NCBI GenBank assembly: GCA_026994225.1
Contig: JALWRI010000113.1
Location: forward strand, 56,147-120,146
Direction: 5' to 3'
Length of the DNA stretch: 64,000 nucleotides
Origin: Gammaproteobacteria bacterium
GTDB lineage: Bacteria; Pseudomonadota; Gammaproteobacteria; GRL18
Shown here: piece by piece, positions 55,686 through 64,000 of the stretch
Numbering within the stretch: the first letter of the stretch is position 1
Layout: each line of letters begins with the position of its first letter
Position numbers and translations under genes: made by a program
Notes under the pieces: generated by a model
What the model saw: only the letters and a program-made list of their open reading frames with translations
Databases searched by the model: none
Told to the model about the DNA's origin: nothing

Positions 55686-56651
55686 TTAGCGGAGTGTTTT
55701 CTTAATTAATAATAATAATAAAAAGCATAATACGATGCTAAGTGGTAAGTAAAATAATTCTTGTAAAGGTCGGTAGCTTTTTTTATCAGAATGCACAGGT
55801 TCTAATTTATCTAGTTGCTCAGAGATATGGATAAGAGCTTGACTATTTTTAGCTCGAAAATATTGTCCTCCAGTGAGTTGTGCGATGGTTTGTAATGTTG
55901 TTTCGTCTAAATCTGAAGCAGGGTTGATTTGTCGTTGACCAAATAAGGTAGAAACGGTTGTTGTATCACTTCCTACGCCAATCGTGTAGATACGTAATTG
56001 TATTTGTTGTGCAAGCTGTGTAGCTTGTAGAGGGGAAATTTTACCACTGGTATTTGCACCATCAGTAATAAGTATCAGTACCCGACTTTTATTCGGTATA
56101 TCTTTTAAATGTTTGATAGCTTGTCCAATAGCACTGCCTAATGCAGTGGATTTTCCTGCCATACCTACCTCTGCTTCTTGCATCAAGGTTTTTACCGTAT
56201 TTCTGTCATAGGTAAGAGGCGCTTGTAAATAGGCTTGATCAGCAAATAGAATTAATCCGATACGATCCCCTTGACGTTGTGTAATAAAAGTATCCAAGAC
56301 TTTTTTTACTACATCGAGTCGATTAATAGTTTGTCCTTTCCAATGCATATCAGTGCGCTGCATACTACCTGAAATATCGACTGCTAACATGAGATCTCGT
56401 CCTGTTAAGGGAAGTTGTATTCTTTCTCCAAGTAGTTGTGGACGTGCCGCAGCAAGGAGTAAACAGAGCCAGATAACAGCTAACAACAGGCTAGATAAAT
56501 AACTATGTTGTTTTTTAGTATCGGGATAGGCTTGTAAGCGAGATAAAAAAGGCACTTGTAATAACTGCTTTTGGGACGATATACGGGGTTTGATAAAAAA
56601 AACAAGAGGAAATAAAAGCAATAGCCAGGGCCATTGAAAGCTAATTATCAT
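55686..56651 (-). CDS. batA: BatA-type von Willebrand A membrane protein
   Basis: 321 residues. An N-terminal membrane anchor and a second helix (about 52-70), a VWA domain (about 86-285) with MIDAS DISGSM (Asp92, Ser94, Ser96) and ITDGANTSG, and a C-terminal membrane helix (about 298-318). A typical BatA. Such proteins are usually served by a MoxR AAA+ chaperone, whose gene is not next to this operon. Its start overlaps the stop of the DUF4381 gene by four bases (ATGA type). Confidence 0.9.
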   Translation of the reverse strand: MIISFQWPWLLLLFPLVFFIKPRISSQKQLLQVPFLSRLQAYPDTKKQHSYLSSLLLAVIWLCLLLAAARPQLLGERIQLPLTGRDLMLAVDISGSMQRTDMHWKGQTINRLDVVKKVLDTFITQRQGDRIGLILFADQAYLQAPLTYDRNTVKTLMQEAEVGMAGKSTALGSAIGQAIKHLKDIPNKSRVLILITDGANTSGKISPLQATQLAQQIQLRIYTIGVGSDTTTVSTLFGQRQINPASDLDETTLQTIAQLTGGQYFRAKNSQALIHISEQLDKLEPVHSDKKSYRPLQELFYLPLSIVLCFLLLLLIKKTLR

Positions 56652-57133
56652 GATCCTGATCCTTTTCCACTATCTTCTATCCATTTATGAATTAACTGAA
56701 TAAGGGCTTCTTTATCAAGACTTTCAGCTAATTGTTTTTGATAAGGACCTGATAGCAGGACTTTACCTACTCCCTGTGTAAACTCTTGGGTATTACCGGT
56801 TTTATCTAAATAGCGTAACCAGGCTTGACCCGTAAGTTGAGCAACTTCAGTACGTGGCGAAATAATAATGGCTACTCGCCGTAATAAATCTGATAAGGCC
56901 TTTAATAATAAAACAGGGTTATTTTGATATTCACTTTGAGTTTGTATTTGTTGTAATTCGGTTAAAGCTAAACGCCGAAATAATTGTTGTTGTTGTTTGT
57001 TATATAGATAGTGTATAAAAAATATAATAATAGATAAACATAATAATATAATTATCCACCATCCTATACCCGAAGGGAAGCTGCTAACAGGTGGGGGTAA
57101 ATGTATATCATGTAATTGTGAAAGTGAATTCAT
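56648..57133 (-). CDS. DUF4381 membrane protein of the Bat operon
   Basis: 161 residues from ATG 57133 (MNSLSQLHDI, HLPPPVSSFPSGIGWW); an in-frame ATG 15 codons upstream adds an unrelated hydrophobic stretch and is less likely. One membrane helix (about 24-46), then a helical cytoplasmic domain. DUF4381 genes lie regularly between the DUF58 and batA genes. Here it is the first gene of the operon: DUF58 and moxR are missing upstream. Confidence 0.85.
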   Translation of the reverse strand: MNSLSQLHDIHLPPPVSSFPSGIGWWIIILLCLSIIIFFIHYLYNKQQQQLFRRLALTELQQIQTQSEYQNNPVLLLKALSDLLRRVAIIISPRTEVAQLTGQAWLRYLDKTGNTQEFTQGVGKVLLSGPYQKQLAESLDKEALIQLIHKWIEDSGKGSGS

Positions 57134-57321
57134 AGATTTATTATATGTGAGATAAAAAAATAAAAGATATATTATCATCCAGCTCTTTTCTTGATGATTT
57201 ATAATAATAAAATATACTCGCTAAAGTAAGTTTTTTTCTTTATTTAATGTAAATAAGGAGAAAATTATGGTGATAAAATAGGATTTTATTTAATTTATTT
57301 CTAAAAAAGTAGAATAAAAAC
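57134..57321. other. Divergent intergenic region between the Bat operon and fadL
   Basis: The full gap runs 57134-57458 (325 bases), very AT-rich. It contains the fadL promoter on the right. On the left the Bat operon must have its own promoter, but no convincing -35/-10 pair was seen on the minus strand. No RNA gene or repeat was recognised. Confidence 0.4.
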
Positions 57322-57350
57322 TTGACATAAATACCACATTGTACGATTAT
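57322..57350 (+). promoter_or_regulatory. Sigma-70 promoter of the fadL-type gene
   Basis: Perfect -35 TTGACA (57322-57327), a 17-base spacer, and -10 GATTAT (57345-57350, four of six). The transcript would have a leader of about 100 bases before ATG 57459. It is the best-looking promoter in the window. Confidence 0.65.
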
Positions 57351-57458
57351 GTTGTAAAAAAACACATACATGTTGTATTGCAGCAACAAATGGACTATTT
57401 GTATTATCAACATTGCAATCAATAGTGGATGGTTGAAAATAATTGGGGGAGTTTGGGA

Positions 57459-58796
57459 ATGAATAAACATTGTTTATCAGTAATGATTGCGGCATCTTTG
57501 CTTGTACCTGGTGCAGCAATGGCAACAAATGGTATGTTACCTTTTGGATTTGGGATGAAATCAAAAGGTATGGGGGGAGTGGGGATTGCATTGCCACAAG
57601 ACTCGATTGCGGCAGCAACTAATCCTGCTGGTATGGTGTGGGTAGGAAATCGAGTAGATTTTGGTTTGGAAGCGTTTTATCCCGATCGTAGTGGAAGTAT
57701 ATCGGGTAGCCAGAATCCATTATTTAACGGGGAGTTTGATGGTAATGAAACGCCCGGGTTTTATATCCCTGAATTGGGCTATAATACCTTGTTAAATGAT
57801 GATATATCGTTTGGTGTGTCTTTAGTCGGCATTGGAGGAATGAATGTTGACTATGATCAAGGTATTGCTCTATTTAGTGCTAACCCTCAAACCCAATGGC
57901 AAGCAGATACTCATGCAGGAATTGACTTGGCAGCCGTACAATTATCGCCTAGCTTTGCATTTAAAATGGGTGATCATTCTTTGGGTTTATCGGTTAACTT
58001 GGTTGCACAGCAGATAAAAATACACGGCATACGTAATTTTCAGAGTCCATTCGTTACGACAAACCCTGATGCAGTCAGTGATAATGGTTATGATAAATCT
58101 TATGGTGCAGGATTAAGTTTGGGTTGGACAGGTAAATTTGGTGATAATCTGACTATTGGTGCTGTATATCATTCTAAAAATTATATGAGTAAGTTTGATG
58201 ACTATGAAGGGTTATTAGCAGAGGGGGGCGATTTAGATACTCCTGCTTGGTATGGCTTGGGCTTTGCATGGAAGGCAGATGCCTTAACCGTAGCATTAGA
58301 TATTACGCGTATAGAATATTCAGGGGTGAATGCTATTTCTAATGGTTTACAACCTCTCTCTTTAACTTATGTATGTCCTCCAGGGGCAGAAGCTAACCCT
58401 GAATGTTATGCCCCAACTTTTGCACCAGGTGAGCAACTAGGTGATAGTAGCGGTTCTGGTTTTGGCTGGAATGATATTATGGTATATAAGTTAGGTTTAT
58501 CTTATAAATTAAATAAACAGATTATGTTACGTTTTGGATATAGTATTGGTGATCAGCCTATTGATGATGATCAAACATTATTTAATCTATTGGCTCCTGC
58601 AACGATAGAAGAACACATTACTATAGGATCAACCTGGACATATAAAAATGGTAGTGAATTTACTTTATATTATATGCATGCATTTGAAAATGAGGTCAAG
58701 GGGAATAGTTCTATTCCTCCACAAATGGGAGGAGGAGAAGCGAATATATCTATGGCACAGGATGCTTGGGGTATGGCATACGGCTGGAATTTTTAA
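57459..58796 (+). CDS. FadL/TodX-type outer membrane transport protein
   Basis: About 445 residues from ATG 57459, with GGGGGA upstream; an earlier in-frame ATG at 57429 would add ten residues ahead of the signal peptide. Signal peptide ends AMA/TNG. The mature N-terminus with GFGMKSKGMGGVGIALPQDS and AATNPAGM is the FadL hatch region. The rest is a beta-barrel with a C-terminal AYGWNF ending in Phe. It moves hydrophobic molecules such as fatty acids or hydrocarbons into the periplasm. Substrate unknown. A gene for an anchored protein follows after 12 bases. Confidence 0.9.
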   Translation: MNKHCLSVMIAASLLVPGAAMATNGMLPFGFGMKSKGMGGVGIALPQDSIAAATNPAGMVWVGNRVDFGLEAFYPDRSGSISGSQNPLFNGEFDGNETPGFYIPELGYNTLLNDDISFGVSLVGIGGMNVDYDQGIALFSANPQTQWQADTHAGIDLAAVQLSPSFAFKMGDHSLGLSVNLVAQQIKIHGIRNFQSPFVTTNPDAVSDNGYDKSYGAGLSLGWTGKFGDNLTIGAVYHSKNYMSKFDDYEGLLAEGGDLDTPAWYGLGFAWKADALTVALDITRIEYSGVNAISNGLQPLSLTYVCPPGAEANPECYAPTFAPGEQLGDSSGSGFGWNDIMVYKLGLSYKLNKQIMLRFGYSIGDQPIDDDQTLFNLLAPATIEEHITIGSTWTYKNGSEFTLYYMHAFENEVKGNSSIPPQMGGGEANISMAQDAWGMAYGWNF

Positions 58797-58808
58797 GTAT
58801 ATGTCAAG

Positions 58809-59711
58809 GTGAGGTGGCTTTTTTTTAGTATCTTTGTAATTTTAACGGTTGCCCTGATAGTGGTAAAGCCGGAAAATTTGAAAGAACCCAGTTATCAGCC
58901 TTTTTGTCTGGCAGATGTATTGCTTGGTACAACCGATATTCAACAACTAACGAAGGAAATTAAAGAAAAGTTAATACAAGCTGATTTTAGCATCATAGGG
59001 GAATATAGCCCCTATGATACCAACCGAATAATAATAATAAGCAATACTTTATTAAAAGATATTGCACAAACAACGCAATTTGGTGCATATGCCGCAGTAG
59101 TAAGAGTTGCTATAACATTAGTTGGCGATAAGGTTCAAATAAGTTATAGCAATCCTTTGTATACTGCACATGTGTACCGTTTATCTAGCGATTTATCCCC
59201 TTTGGCAAAGTCATTACAAAATCTTCTAGGTCATAAGCAAACCTATGGTGCAGACCAACCTTTAAGTAAAACGCAGCTACGTAATTATCATTATATGCAA
59301 AGTATGCCATTTTTTACAGATTATCAGGTATTGGCAGAATATTCATCACAAGATCAGGCATTAAGGCAGCTTGAAAAAGGTTTTGCACGTTATCATCAGG
59401 ATATTGTCAAGATATATCAATTAACACTGAGTAAAAATATCGCTTTGATAGGTTTTTCTGTACTACGAGGGGATGTCAGTGACCAACGTATTATGCGTAA
59501 ACTTGATATTAAAGCAATTCGTAGTGCCGCTCATTTACCGTATGAACTATTGGTAAAAGATGGTAGTATCTATGCACTGGATGCCCGTTTTAGAATTGCT
59601 ATTAGTTTTCCTTCTATCCCTATGGGGGGAGAACATAGTTTTATGAAGATACTTTCAGTACCTAATGTATTATATCATCTACTTAAAAAAGTAAGTAATC
59701 CGGTGGGGTAA
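58809..59711 (+). CDS. Membrane-anchored protein of unknown function, possibly DUF302-like
   Basis: 300 residues from GTG 58809 (ATG at 58801 reads into a stop). N-terminal hydrophobic anchor (about 2-20). The region from about 42 to 120 (KEKLIQADFSIIGEYSP ... ISNTLLKDIA ... VGDKVQISYSNPLY) resembles DUF302 in order of elements; the second half (about 170-290) may be a repeat of it. The resemblance is by eye only. It probably lies in an operon with the FadL-type gene and faces the periplasm. Confidence 0.55.
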   Translation: MRWLFFSIFVILTVALIVVKPENLKEPSYQPFCLADVLLGTTDIQQLTKEIKEKLIQADFSIIGEYSPYDTNRIIIISNTLLKDIAQTTQFGAYAAVVRVAITLVGDKVQISYSNPLYTAHVYRLSSDLSPLAKSLQNLLGHKQTYGADQPLSKTQLRNYHYMQSMPFFTDYQVLAEYSSQDQALRQLEKGFARYHQDIVKIYQLTLSKNIALIGFSVLRGDVSDQRIMRKLDIKAIRSAAHLPYELLVKDGSIYALDARFRIAISFPSIPMGGEHSFMKILSVPNVLYHLLKKVSNPVG

Positions 59712-59816
59712 AATATTTTTTGTATGTTTCTTTTATTCAAAAGTGTAAAATACTTATGTGTTAATAGAGAAAAATAATATTTTTTACTATTTTGTAGTGT
59801 ATTAACGGGTGTGTTT

Positions 59817-60158
59817 ATGTTAGGGAATGAGAATAAACTTATTGAATTATTTCGTGAATTAGATGTAGAACAGCAACATTCATTATTAGATTTTGCTGAA
59901 TTTTTACATGCCCGTAGTGTCGGGAAAAATTTGGAAAATATTCCTGAATATGTTGAAATACCTCGTCCTGAATCAGAATCAGTAGTAGCGGCAATTAAGC
60001 GATTAGCTAAAACTTACCCGATGTTGAAACGCTCAGTAATGATGAAAGAAACCGCCGATTTAATGACTGATCATGTGATGAGAGGGCGTAGTGCGAAAGA
60101 AGTGATTGATGATTTAGAACACGTATTTAAAACGCATTATCATCATTTTCAAAAATAA
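59817..60158 (+). CDS. Small conserved-looking hypothetical protein
   Basis: 113 residues from ATG 59817 (a GTG two codons upstream is also possible). The first 35 residues (NKLIELFRELDVEQQHSLLDF, AEFLHAR) look like the helix found in DUF2281/antitoxin-like proteins. The rest is charged and ends in a His-rich tail (THYHHFQK). No toxin partner is adjacent, so an antitoxin role is not supported. No signal peptide. Function not recognised. The permease gene follows 43 bases later. Confidence 0.6.
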   Translation: MLGNENKLIELFRELDVEQQHSLLDFAEFLHARSVGKNLENIPEYVEIPRPESESVVAAIKRLAKTYPMLKRSVMMKETADLMTDHVMRGRSAKEVIDDLEHVFKTHYHHFQK

Positions 60159-60201
60159 ATTAAAGAATAAGGGTATATTAACATAGGAATGTACTTATAT
60201 T

Positions 60202-61278
60202 ATGATTAAATTTTTTAACGATTGGTTTAATCGCTATTTTTCTGATCCACAAACAGTATTTTTAACTCTATTTTTAGTGATTGCCTTTGCAATTATCATT
60301 AATTTTAGTGATATTTTGATGCCTGTTTTTGCGGCGATTGTTTTTGCCTATTTACTAGAAGGTATAGTGCGTTATATTTCGCAAGGAAGCCATCGCCGTA
60401 GGCAGGCGGTTATTTTAGTCTTTTTATTTTTTATTGCTTTTATTGTCTTTTTTTTAGGTTTAACCCCTTTGTTATGGCAACAGGTTGCTGGTTTATTTAA
60501 TGAATTACCAAAAGTGGTTGATCAAGTACAAGGACAGCTCTTGTTATTGCCTAAACAATATTCTTTTATTAGTGAAGAAGGCGTACGCAGTTTAAGTGAT
60601 TTTATCCAAACTGAAATTAATAATGTGGGGCAAAATATTGTGCAGATATCATTTGCCTCTATTCCCTTTGTTATTAGTTTTATTATTTATGTCATTTTAG
60701 TTCCCGTGTTGGTGTTTTTTTTCCTAAAAGATAAAGTGCTTATTTTAGAGTGGTTTGAAAGTTTTTTACCTGGTGCAGGAGATAGAGAATTAGCGACACA
60801 GGTCTGGAAAGAAATGAATCGACAAATAGGTAATTATGTACGAGGAAAGTTCTGGGAAATTGTTATTGTAGGGGGAGTGAGCTTTTTAACTTTTGTTTTA
60901 TTTGGATTAAAATTTGCGGCATTAATGGCGGCATTAGTTGGCTTGTCCGTGGTAGTTCCTTTTATTGGTGCAGCCGCTGTGACTGTTCCAATTACCTTAA
61001 TTGCTTATTTTCAATGGGGTTGGGGGAGTGATTTTTTTTGGTTGATGACGGCATACTTTGTTATCCAAATATTAGATGGCAATGTGTTGGTTCCTCTTAT
61101 TTTTTCTGAAGTAGTTAATTTGCATCCGATTGCTATTATCGTAGCCGTATTGTTTTTTGGTGGGTTATGGGGGCTTTGGGGGGTTTTTTTTGCGATACCG
61201 CTAGCAACGTTAGTGAATGTATTAATTACCGTATGGCCAAAATACAGTGGTAAAGCAGAAGTGGCAGAAAATAATTAA
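60202..61278 (+). CDS. AI-2E/PerM-family membrane transporter
   Basis: 358 residues with about eight membrane helices: two N-terminal pairs, then a cytoplasmic helical part (about 95-145), and the rest hydrophobic. Typical family segments are FFLKDK, GYVRG-like NYVRGKFWEI, PFIGAAAV, and the late LHPIAIIVAVLFFGGLWG with FAIPLATLV. The family contains the TqsA autoinducer-2 exporter and Na+/H+ antiporter-like members, so the substrate cannot be assigned. It converges on phoH with six bases between stops. Confidence 0.9.
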   Translation: MIKFFNDWFNRYFSDPQTVFLTLFLVIAFAIIINFSDILMPVFAAIVFAYLLEGIVRYISQGSHRRRQAVILVFLFFIAFIVFFLGLTPLLWQQVAGLFNELPKVVDQVQGQLLLLPKQYSFISEEGVRSLSDFIQTEINNVGQNIVQISFASIPFVISFIIYVILVPVLVFFFLKDKVLILEWFESFLPGAGDRELATQVWKEMNRQIGNYVRGKFWEIVIVGGVSFLTFVLFGLKFAALMAALVGLSVVVPFIGAAAVTVPITLIAYFQWGWGSDFFWLMTAYFVIQILDGNVLVPLIFSEVVNLHPIAIIVAVLFFGGLWGLWGVFFAIPLATLVNVLITVWPKYSGKAEVAENN

Positions 61279-61284
61279 TATATT

Positions 61285-62688
61285 TTATAATATACTCGCT
61301 GCGTAGTCAGCTAAACGTGAGCGTTCACCTCTACGTAGGGTTAGATGTCCGCTATGTGGCCAGTGTTTAAAGCGATCTACCACATAAGTAAGTCCAGAAC
61401 TAGTTTCTGTTAAATAGGGCGTATCAATTTGAGCCACATTGCCTAAACAGACAATTTTGCTCCCAGGTCCTGCACGGGTAATAAGGGTTTTCATTTGTTT
61501 AGGTGTTAAATTTTGTGCTTCATCTATAATAATATAGCGGTTTAAAAAAGTACGTCCTCGCATAAAATTTAAAGAACGTATTTTTATCCATTGCTTTAAA
61601 TAATCATGAGAGGCTTCTTTTGACCATTTTTCTTGCTGTTCCTGATGTAATAAAACTTCTAAATTGTCCATTAATGCCCCCATCCAGGGTTCCATTTTTT
61701 CTTCTTCTGTTCCGGGCAAAAAGCCAATATCTTCACCAACAGGAATAGTAATACGTGTCATAATAATTTCATGATAATGTTTTTCTTCAATAACTTGTTG
61801 TAGTCCTGCGGCAAGTGTTAAAAGTGTTTTCCCTGTCCCTGCCTGACCTAGTAAACTGACAAAATCTAATTCTGTATCCATCAATAAATTGAGTGCGTAA
61901 TTTTGCTCCCGATTGCGGGCGGTAATTCCCCAAATTTCTTTTTTCTGATAATCATCTATTGAACGTAAAATGGCTTTGGATACAGAAGGTATTTCATAAA
62001 TTTGTGCTTCAAAGCCTTGTTCTTCTATATAAATAAATTGTTTGGGATACCATTTTTCAATTCCTTCACCGTGTACATCATAAAAGGTTTTACCTTCTTG
62101 GTGCCAAGATTTTATTCCTTTATCATGTTGTTCCCAAAAATGATTATCTAATTCAATTGTTCCAGCATATAATAAACTGAGATCATCGAGGACTTTATCA
62201 TTATTATAATCTTCAGAATAAATACTTAATGCAGCTGCTTTAATGCGTAAATTAATATCTTTAGAGACTAAAATAGCAGTAACATCCTTTTGTTCATTTA
62301 AAGCATGGGTAATGTTGAGAATAGTATTATCAACTTTTCCATAGGCTAAGGTGTCAGCAATACGACTGGATACGGCTTTAGTTTGGAAAAAGAGTTTACC
62401 AGTAGGGTAAATACTCGTTTGGCTTTCATCTTTATTGCTGTAATACTGTGAAAGAGGAATGCCTTGATTGATATCAGCTAAAGAAATAGACTGAATAAGT
62501 TCATCAAGAAATCGACTCACTTGTCGTGCATTGCGAGCAACCTCTGAATGTCCTACCTTATTGTTATCTAATTCTTCCAAGACCACTAAGGGTAAGTAAA
62601 TATTGTGTTCAGCAAAGCGAAATAATGCACCAGGATCGTGAATAAGTACATTGGTATCAAGAATAAATAATTTTTGTGGTGAACGCAT
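61285..62688 (-). CDS. phoH: PhoH family protein with PIN domain
   Basis: 467 residues. N-terminal PIN nuclease domain (about 6-140; LFILDTNVLIHDP, LEELDNNKVG, VSKDINLRIKA) and a PhoH ATPase domain (about 245-467; Walker A LLGQAGTGKTLLTLAAG, Walker B FMRGRTFLNRYIIIDEAQN). This is the PhoH2/YlaK-like architecture, an RNA helicase-ribonuclease in mycobacteria. All four PIN acidic positions appear kept, but this was not aligned. Single gene, minus strand. Confidence 0.92.
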   Translation of the reverse strand: MRSPQKLFILDTNVLIHDPGALFRFAEHNIYLPLVVLEELDNNKVGHSEVARNARQVSRFLDELIQSISLADINQGIPLSQYYSNKDESQTSIYPTGKLFFQTKAVSSRIADTLAYGKVDNTILNITHALNEQKDVTAILVSKDINLRIKAAALSIYSEDYNNDKVLDDLSLLYAGTIELDNHFWEQHDKGIKSWHQEGKTFYDVHGEGIEKWYPKQFIYIEEQGFEAQIYEIPSVSKAILRSIDDYQKKEIWGITARNREQNYALNLLMDTELDFVSLLGQAGTGKTLLTLAAGLQQVIEEKHYHEIIMTRITIPVGEDIGFLPGTEEEKMEPWMGALMDNLEVLLHQEQQEKWSKEASHDYLKQWIKIRSLNFMRGRTFLNRYIIIDEAQNLTPKQMKTLITRAGPGSKIVCLGNVAQIDTPYLTETSSGLTYVVDRFKHWPHSGHLTLRRGERSRLADYAASIL

Positions 62689-63015
62689 AAAAAACCTTAT
62701 ATCAATAAAAATGTTTTAAACGGGGATTATTACTTGAGTTGTTCCAATTAATCGCTCGTAGTCGGGCATTGCCCCACTTGCTAACTACTTATAATCGCCG
62801 ATTATGTCACGTTATTATTATTAGTTCAATCATTCTGTTTGTAGTGCCTTTAATGCTGTTAATACCGTGAGTATCCTGTTTTTTCGTCTTTTAGTAGATA
62901 AGTCTTTCTTTATTTGAATTATTTTTGATGGGAAAAGGTGCTAACTCTTGCTTGGATAGGGTAGAATGACAGTTATTTTTCTAAATTTATATTACGGGAT
63001 GGGGAGAATAAACAG
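62689..63015. other. Divergent intergenic region between phoH and dapA
   Basis: 327 bases without a gene. It contains a perfect palindrome ATAATCG-C-CGATTAT (62791-62805) and a small GGGC-ATT-GCCC hairpin (62764-62774). A candidate TAGAAT -10 for dapA lies near 62962-62967 but has no good -35. The dapA ATG is preceded by GGGGAGAA. The palindrome is placed where it could act on the phoH or dapA promoter. No tRNA or small RNA was recognised. Confidence 0.35.
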
Positions 63016-63888
63016 ATGTTTCAGGGTTCTATAGTAGCATTAGTAACACCTATGCATAAAGACGGTAGCATTGATTATGAAAGTTTACAGCGACTTGTTG
63101 AATGGCATGTTAGCCATGCAACAGATGCCATTGTTGCCGTAGGTACTACCGGTGAATCTGCTACACTAAATGAAAAGGAACATTGTGAGGTGTTACAACA
63201 AGTTGTAATAATGGCAGCGGGTCGGATACCAGTGATAGCGGGTACGGGTGCTAATTCAACACAAGAAGCTATCGATCTGACGCAATGTGCTAAAAAAGCC
63301 GGTGTAGACGCTTGTTTATTGGTAACACCTTATTATAATAAACCGCCTCAAGAAGGCTTATATCAACATTTTTATCAGGTTGCCAAAACAGTAGATATTC
63401 CCCAGATTTTATACAATGTACCAGGACGTACGGCTTGTGATATGTTACCTGATACGGTGGCACGATTGGCTAAAATAGAAAATATTATTGGTATTAAGGA
63501 GGCAACCGGTGATATGAGTAGAATTACCGATATTATTCAACGTTGTGATAAGGATTTTGCTGTCTATTCGGGTGATGATGCAACAGCAATGGAAGCAATA
63601 TTATCTGGGGCAAAAGGGGATATTTCTGTTACAGCAAATATTGCGCCTAGAATGATGCATAATATGTGCAAAGCAGCATTAGAAGGAAGTAGAGCGCAAG
63701 CAGAAAGTATTAATAAGCGATTAATTCCTTTGCATAGAGATTTATTTTTGCAGGCAAATCCTATTCCAGTAAAATGGGCATTATATACTATGGGATTAAT
63801 TGATGAAGGTATTCGATTACCATTAATCTCCTTAGATGCACAATATCACGCACAAATATATGCAGCAATAGAACAATCTAAAGATTAG
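63016..63888 (+). CDS. dapA: 4-hydroxy-tetrahydrodipicolinate synthase
   Basis: 290 residues, standard. Condenses pyruvate with aspartate semialdehyde in lysine/diaminopimelate synthesis. Schiff-base Lys161 lies in GIKEATGD; Tyr133 in LYNVPGRT, and GTTGESATL and YYNKPPQEG complete the site. A lipoprotein gene follows in the same direction, the dapA-bamC order of gammaproteobacteria. Confidence 0.97.
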   Translation: MFQGSIVALVTPMHKDGSIDYESLQRLVEWHVSHATDAIVAVGTTGESATLNEKEHCEVLQQVVIMAAGRIPVIAGTGANSTQEAIDLTQCAKKAGVDACLLVTPYYNKPPQEGLYQHFYQVAKTVDIPQILYNVPGRTACDMLPDTVARLAKIENIIGIKEATGDMSRITDIIQRCDKDFAVYSGDDATAMEAILSGAKGDISVTANIAPRMMHNMCKAALEGSRAQAESINKRLIPLHRDLFLQANPIPVKWALYTMGLIDEGIRLPLISLDAQYHAQIYAAIEQSKD

Positions 63889-63915
63889 AGTGATACCGTA
63901 ATGATGGAGATATAA

Positions 63916-64000
63916 ATGAGTAGGCAGCAGAAGATAAAAAGAACGATACAGTATATACTCTTGGTGGGGGTAGGGAGTATCTTGTTATCATGTGGGGGGG
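63916..64000 (+). CDS. bamC: Start of a lipoprotein gene, probably BamC
   Basis: Only the first 28 codons are present before the window ends. The peptide starts MSRQQKIKRT and runs through a hydrophobic core to LLSCGG, a lipobox with Cys at about residue 26. GGAGA lies five bases upstream. Identity as BamC (outer-membrane assembly lipoprotein) is inferred from its position after dapA, not from its sequence. Confidence 0.55.
   Translation, partial: MSRQQKIKRTIQYILLVGVGSILLSCGG

Noticed and set aside
59817..60158. Antitoxin of a toxin-antitoxin pair
   Set aside because: Only the first helix is reminiscent of DUF2281; no small toxin gene is adjacent on either side.
62740..62810. tRNA-like sequence upstream of dapA
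   Set aside because: No anticodon arm, T-loop or acceptor stem could be formed; only isolated small hairpins.
1..64000. CRISPR array or tandem repeat array
   Set aside because: No regularly spaced direct repeats were seen on reading the window.

Overview
The window is a gene-dense, AT-rich stretch of chromosome from a gammaproteobacterium. The gene order gyrA-serC-(serA)-pheA-hisC-tyrA-aroA-cmk-rpsA-ihfB-lapB-pyrF is the pseudomonad/Thiotrichales-type arrangement. Coq7, BamC-type dapA linkage, AmgK/MurU and minor pilins PilV/W/X also point to Gammaproteobacteria. A proteobacterial-type phosphoribulokinase implies a Calvin-cycle autotroph. The abundance of hybrid kinases and a Ser/Thr kinase fused to a formylglycine-generating-enzyme (FGE) fold suggests a sulfur oxidiser of the Thiotrichales/Beggiatoa kind. 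That last placement is inference, not shown by any marker gene here.

Layout. 1-3.9 kb: 3' end of pilC, a decayed IS200/IS605-type element, then minor pilin genes pilV-pilW-pilX on the minus strand. 4-18.2 kb: housekeeping block for DNA gyrase A, serine and aromatic amino-acid synthesis, CMP kinase, ribosomal protein S1, IHF-beta, LapB and PyrF. 18.2-29 kb: signalling block. It holds a 1252-residue hybrid kinase with three receivers, a receiver protein with degenerate GGDEF/EAL domains, an HD-GYP phosphodiesterase, a BrxR/CapW-like WYL regulator and a membrane Ser/Thr kinase-FGE protein. 29-31.3 kb: fused ispDF and truD. 31.3-34.8 kb (minus): glcF-like, coq7, Sel1 protein, yaaA and a Rieske ferredoxin in one probable operon. 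34.9-42.3 kb: hydrolase, rho, trxA, DUF302 protein, amgK-murU, and a pair formed by a GCS2-type ligase and a zinc deacylase. 42.3-49 kb: a receiver-kinase/NarL pair, a double rhodanese, and prk followed by a YfiR-domain hybrid kinase. 49-57.1 kb: purD, bioD, and a Bat (aerotolerance-type) operon ending in a single-domain mnmC. 57.4-64 kb: FadL-type porin, two uncharacterised proteins, an AI-2E-family permease, PhoH, dapA and the start of a bamC-like lipoprotein gene.

How parts fit. SerC/SerA feed serine synthesis; PheA/HisC/TyrA/AroA run the chorismate-to-Phe/Tyr branch. The FimX-like protein and the HD-GYP enzyme form a c-di-GMP pair that could serve the type IV pili encoded at the left edge. 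prk appears to carry its own terminator, placed inside the start of the following sensor kinase gene, so the kinase would be made only by read-through.

Most unusual points: this prk attenuator and the YfiR-coiled-coil kinase behind it; the orphan defence-type WYL regulator beside a kinase-FGE protein; the GCS2 ligase/zinc deacylase pair; the IspDF fusion; and the IS scar lying exactly where pilD and pilY1 would be expected.
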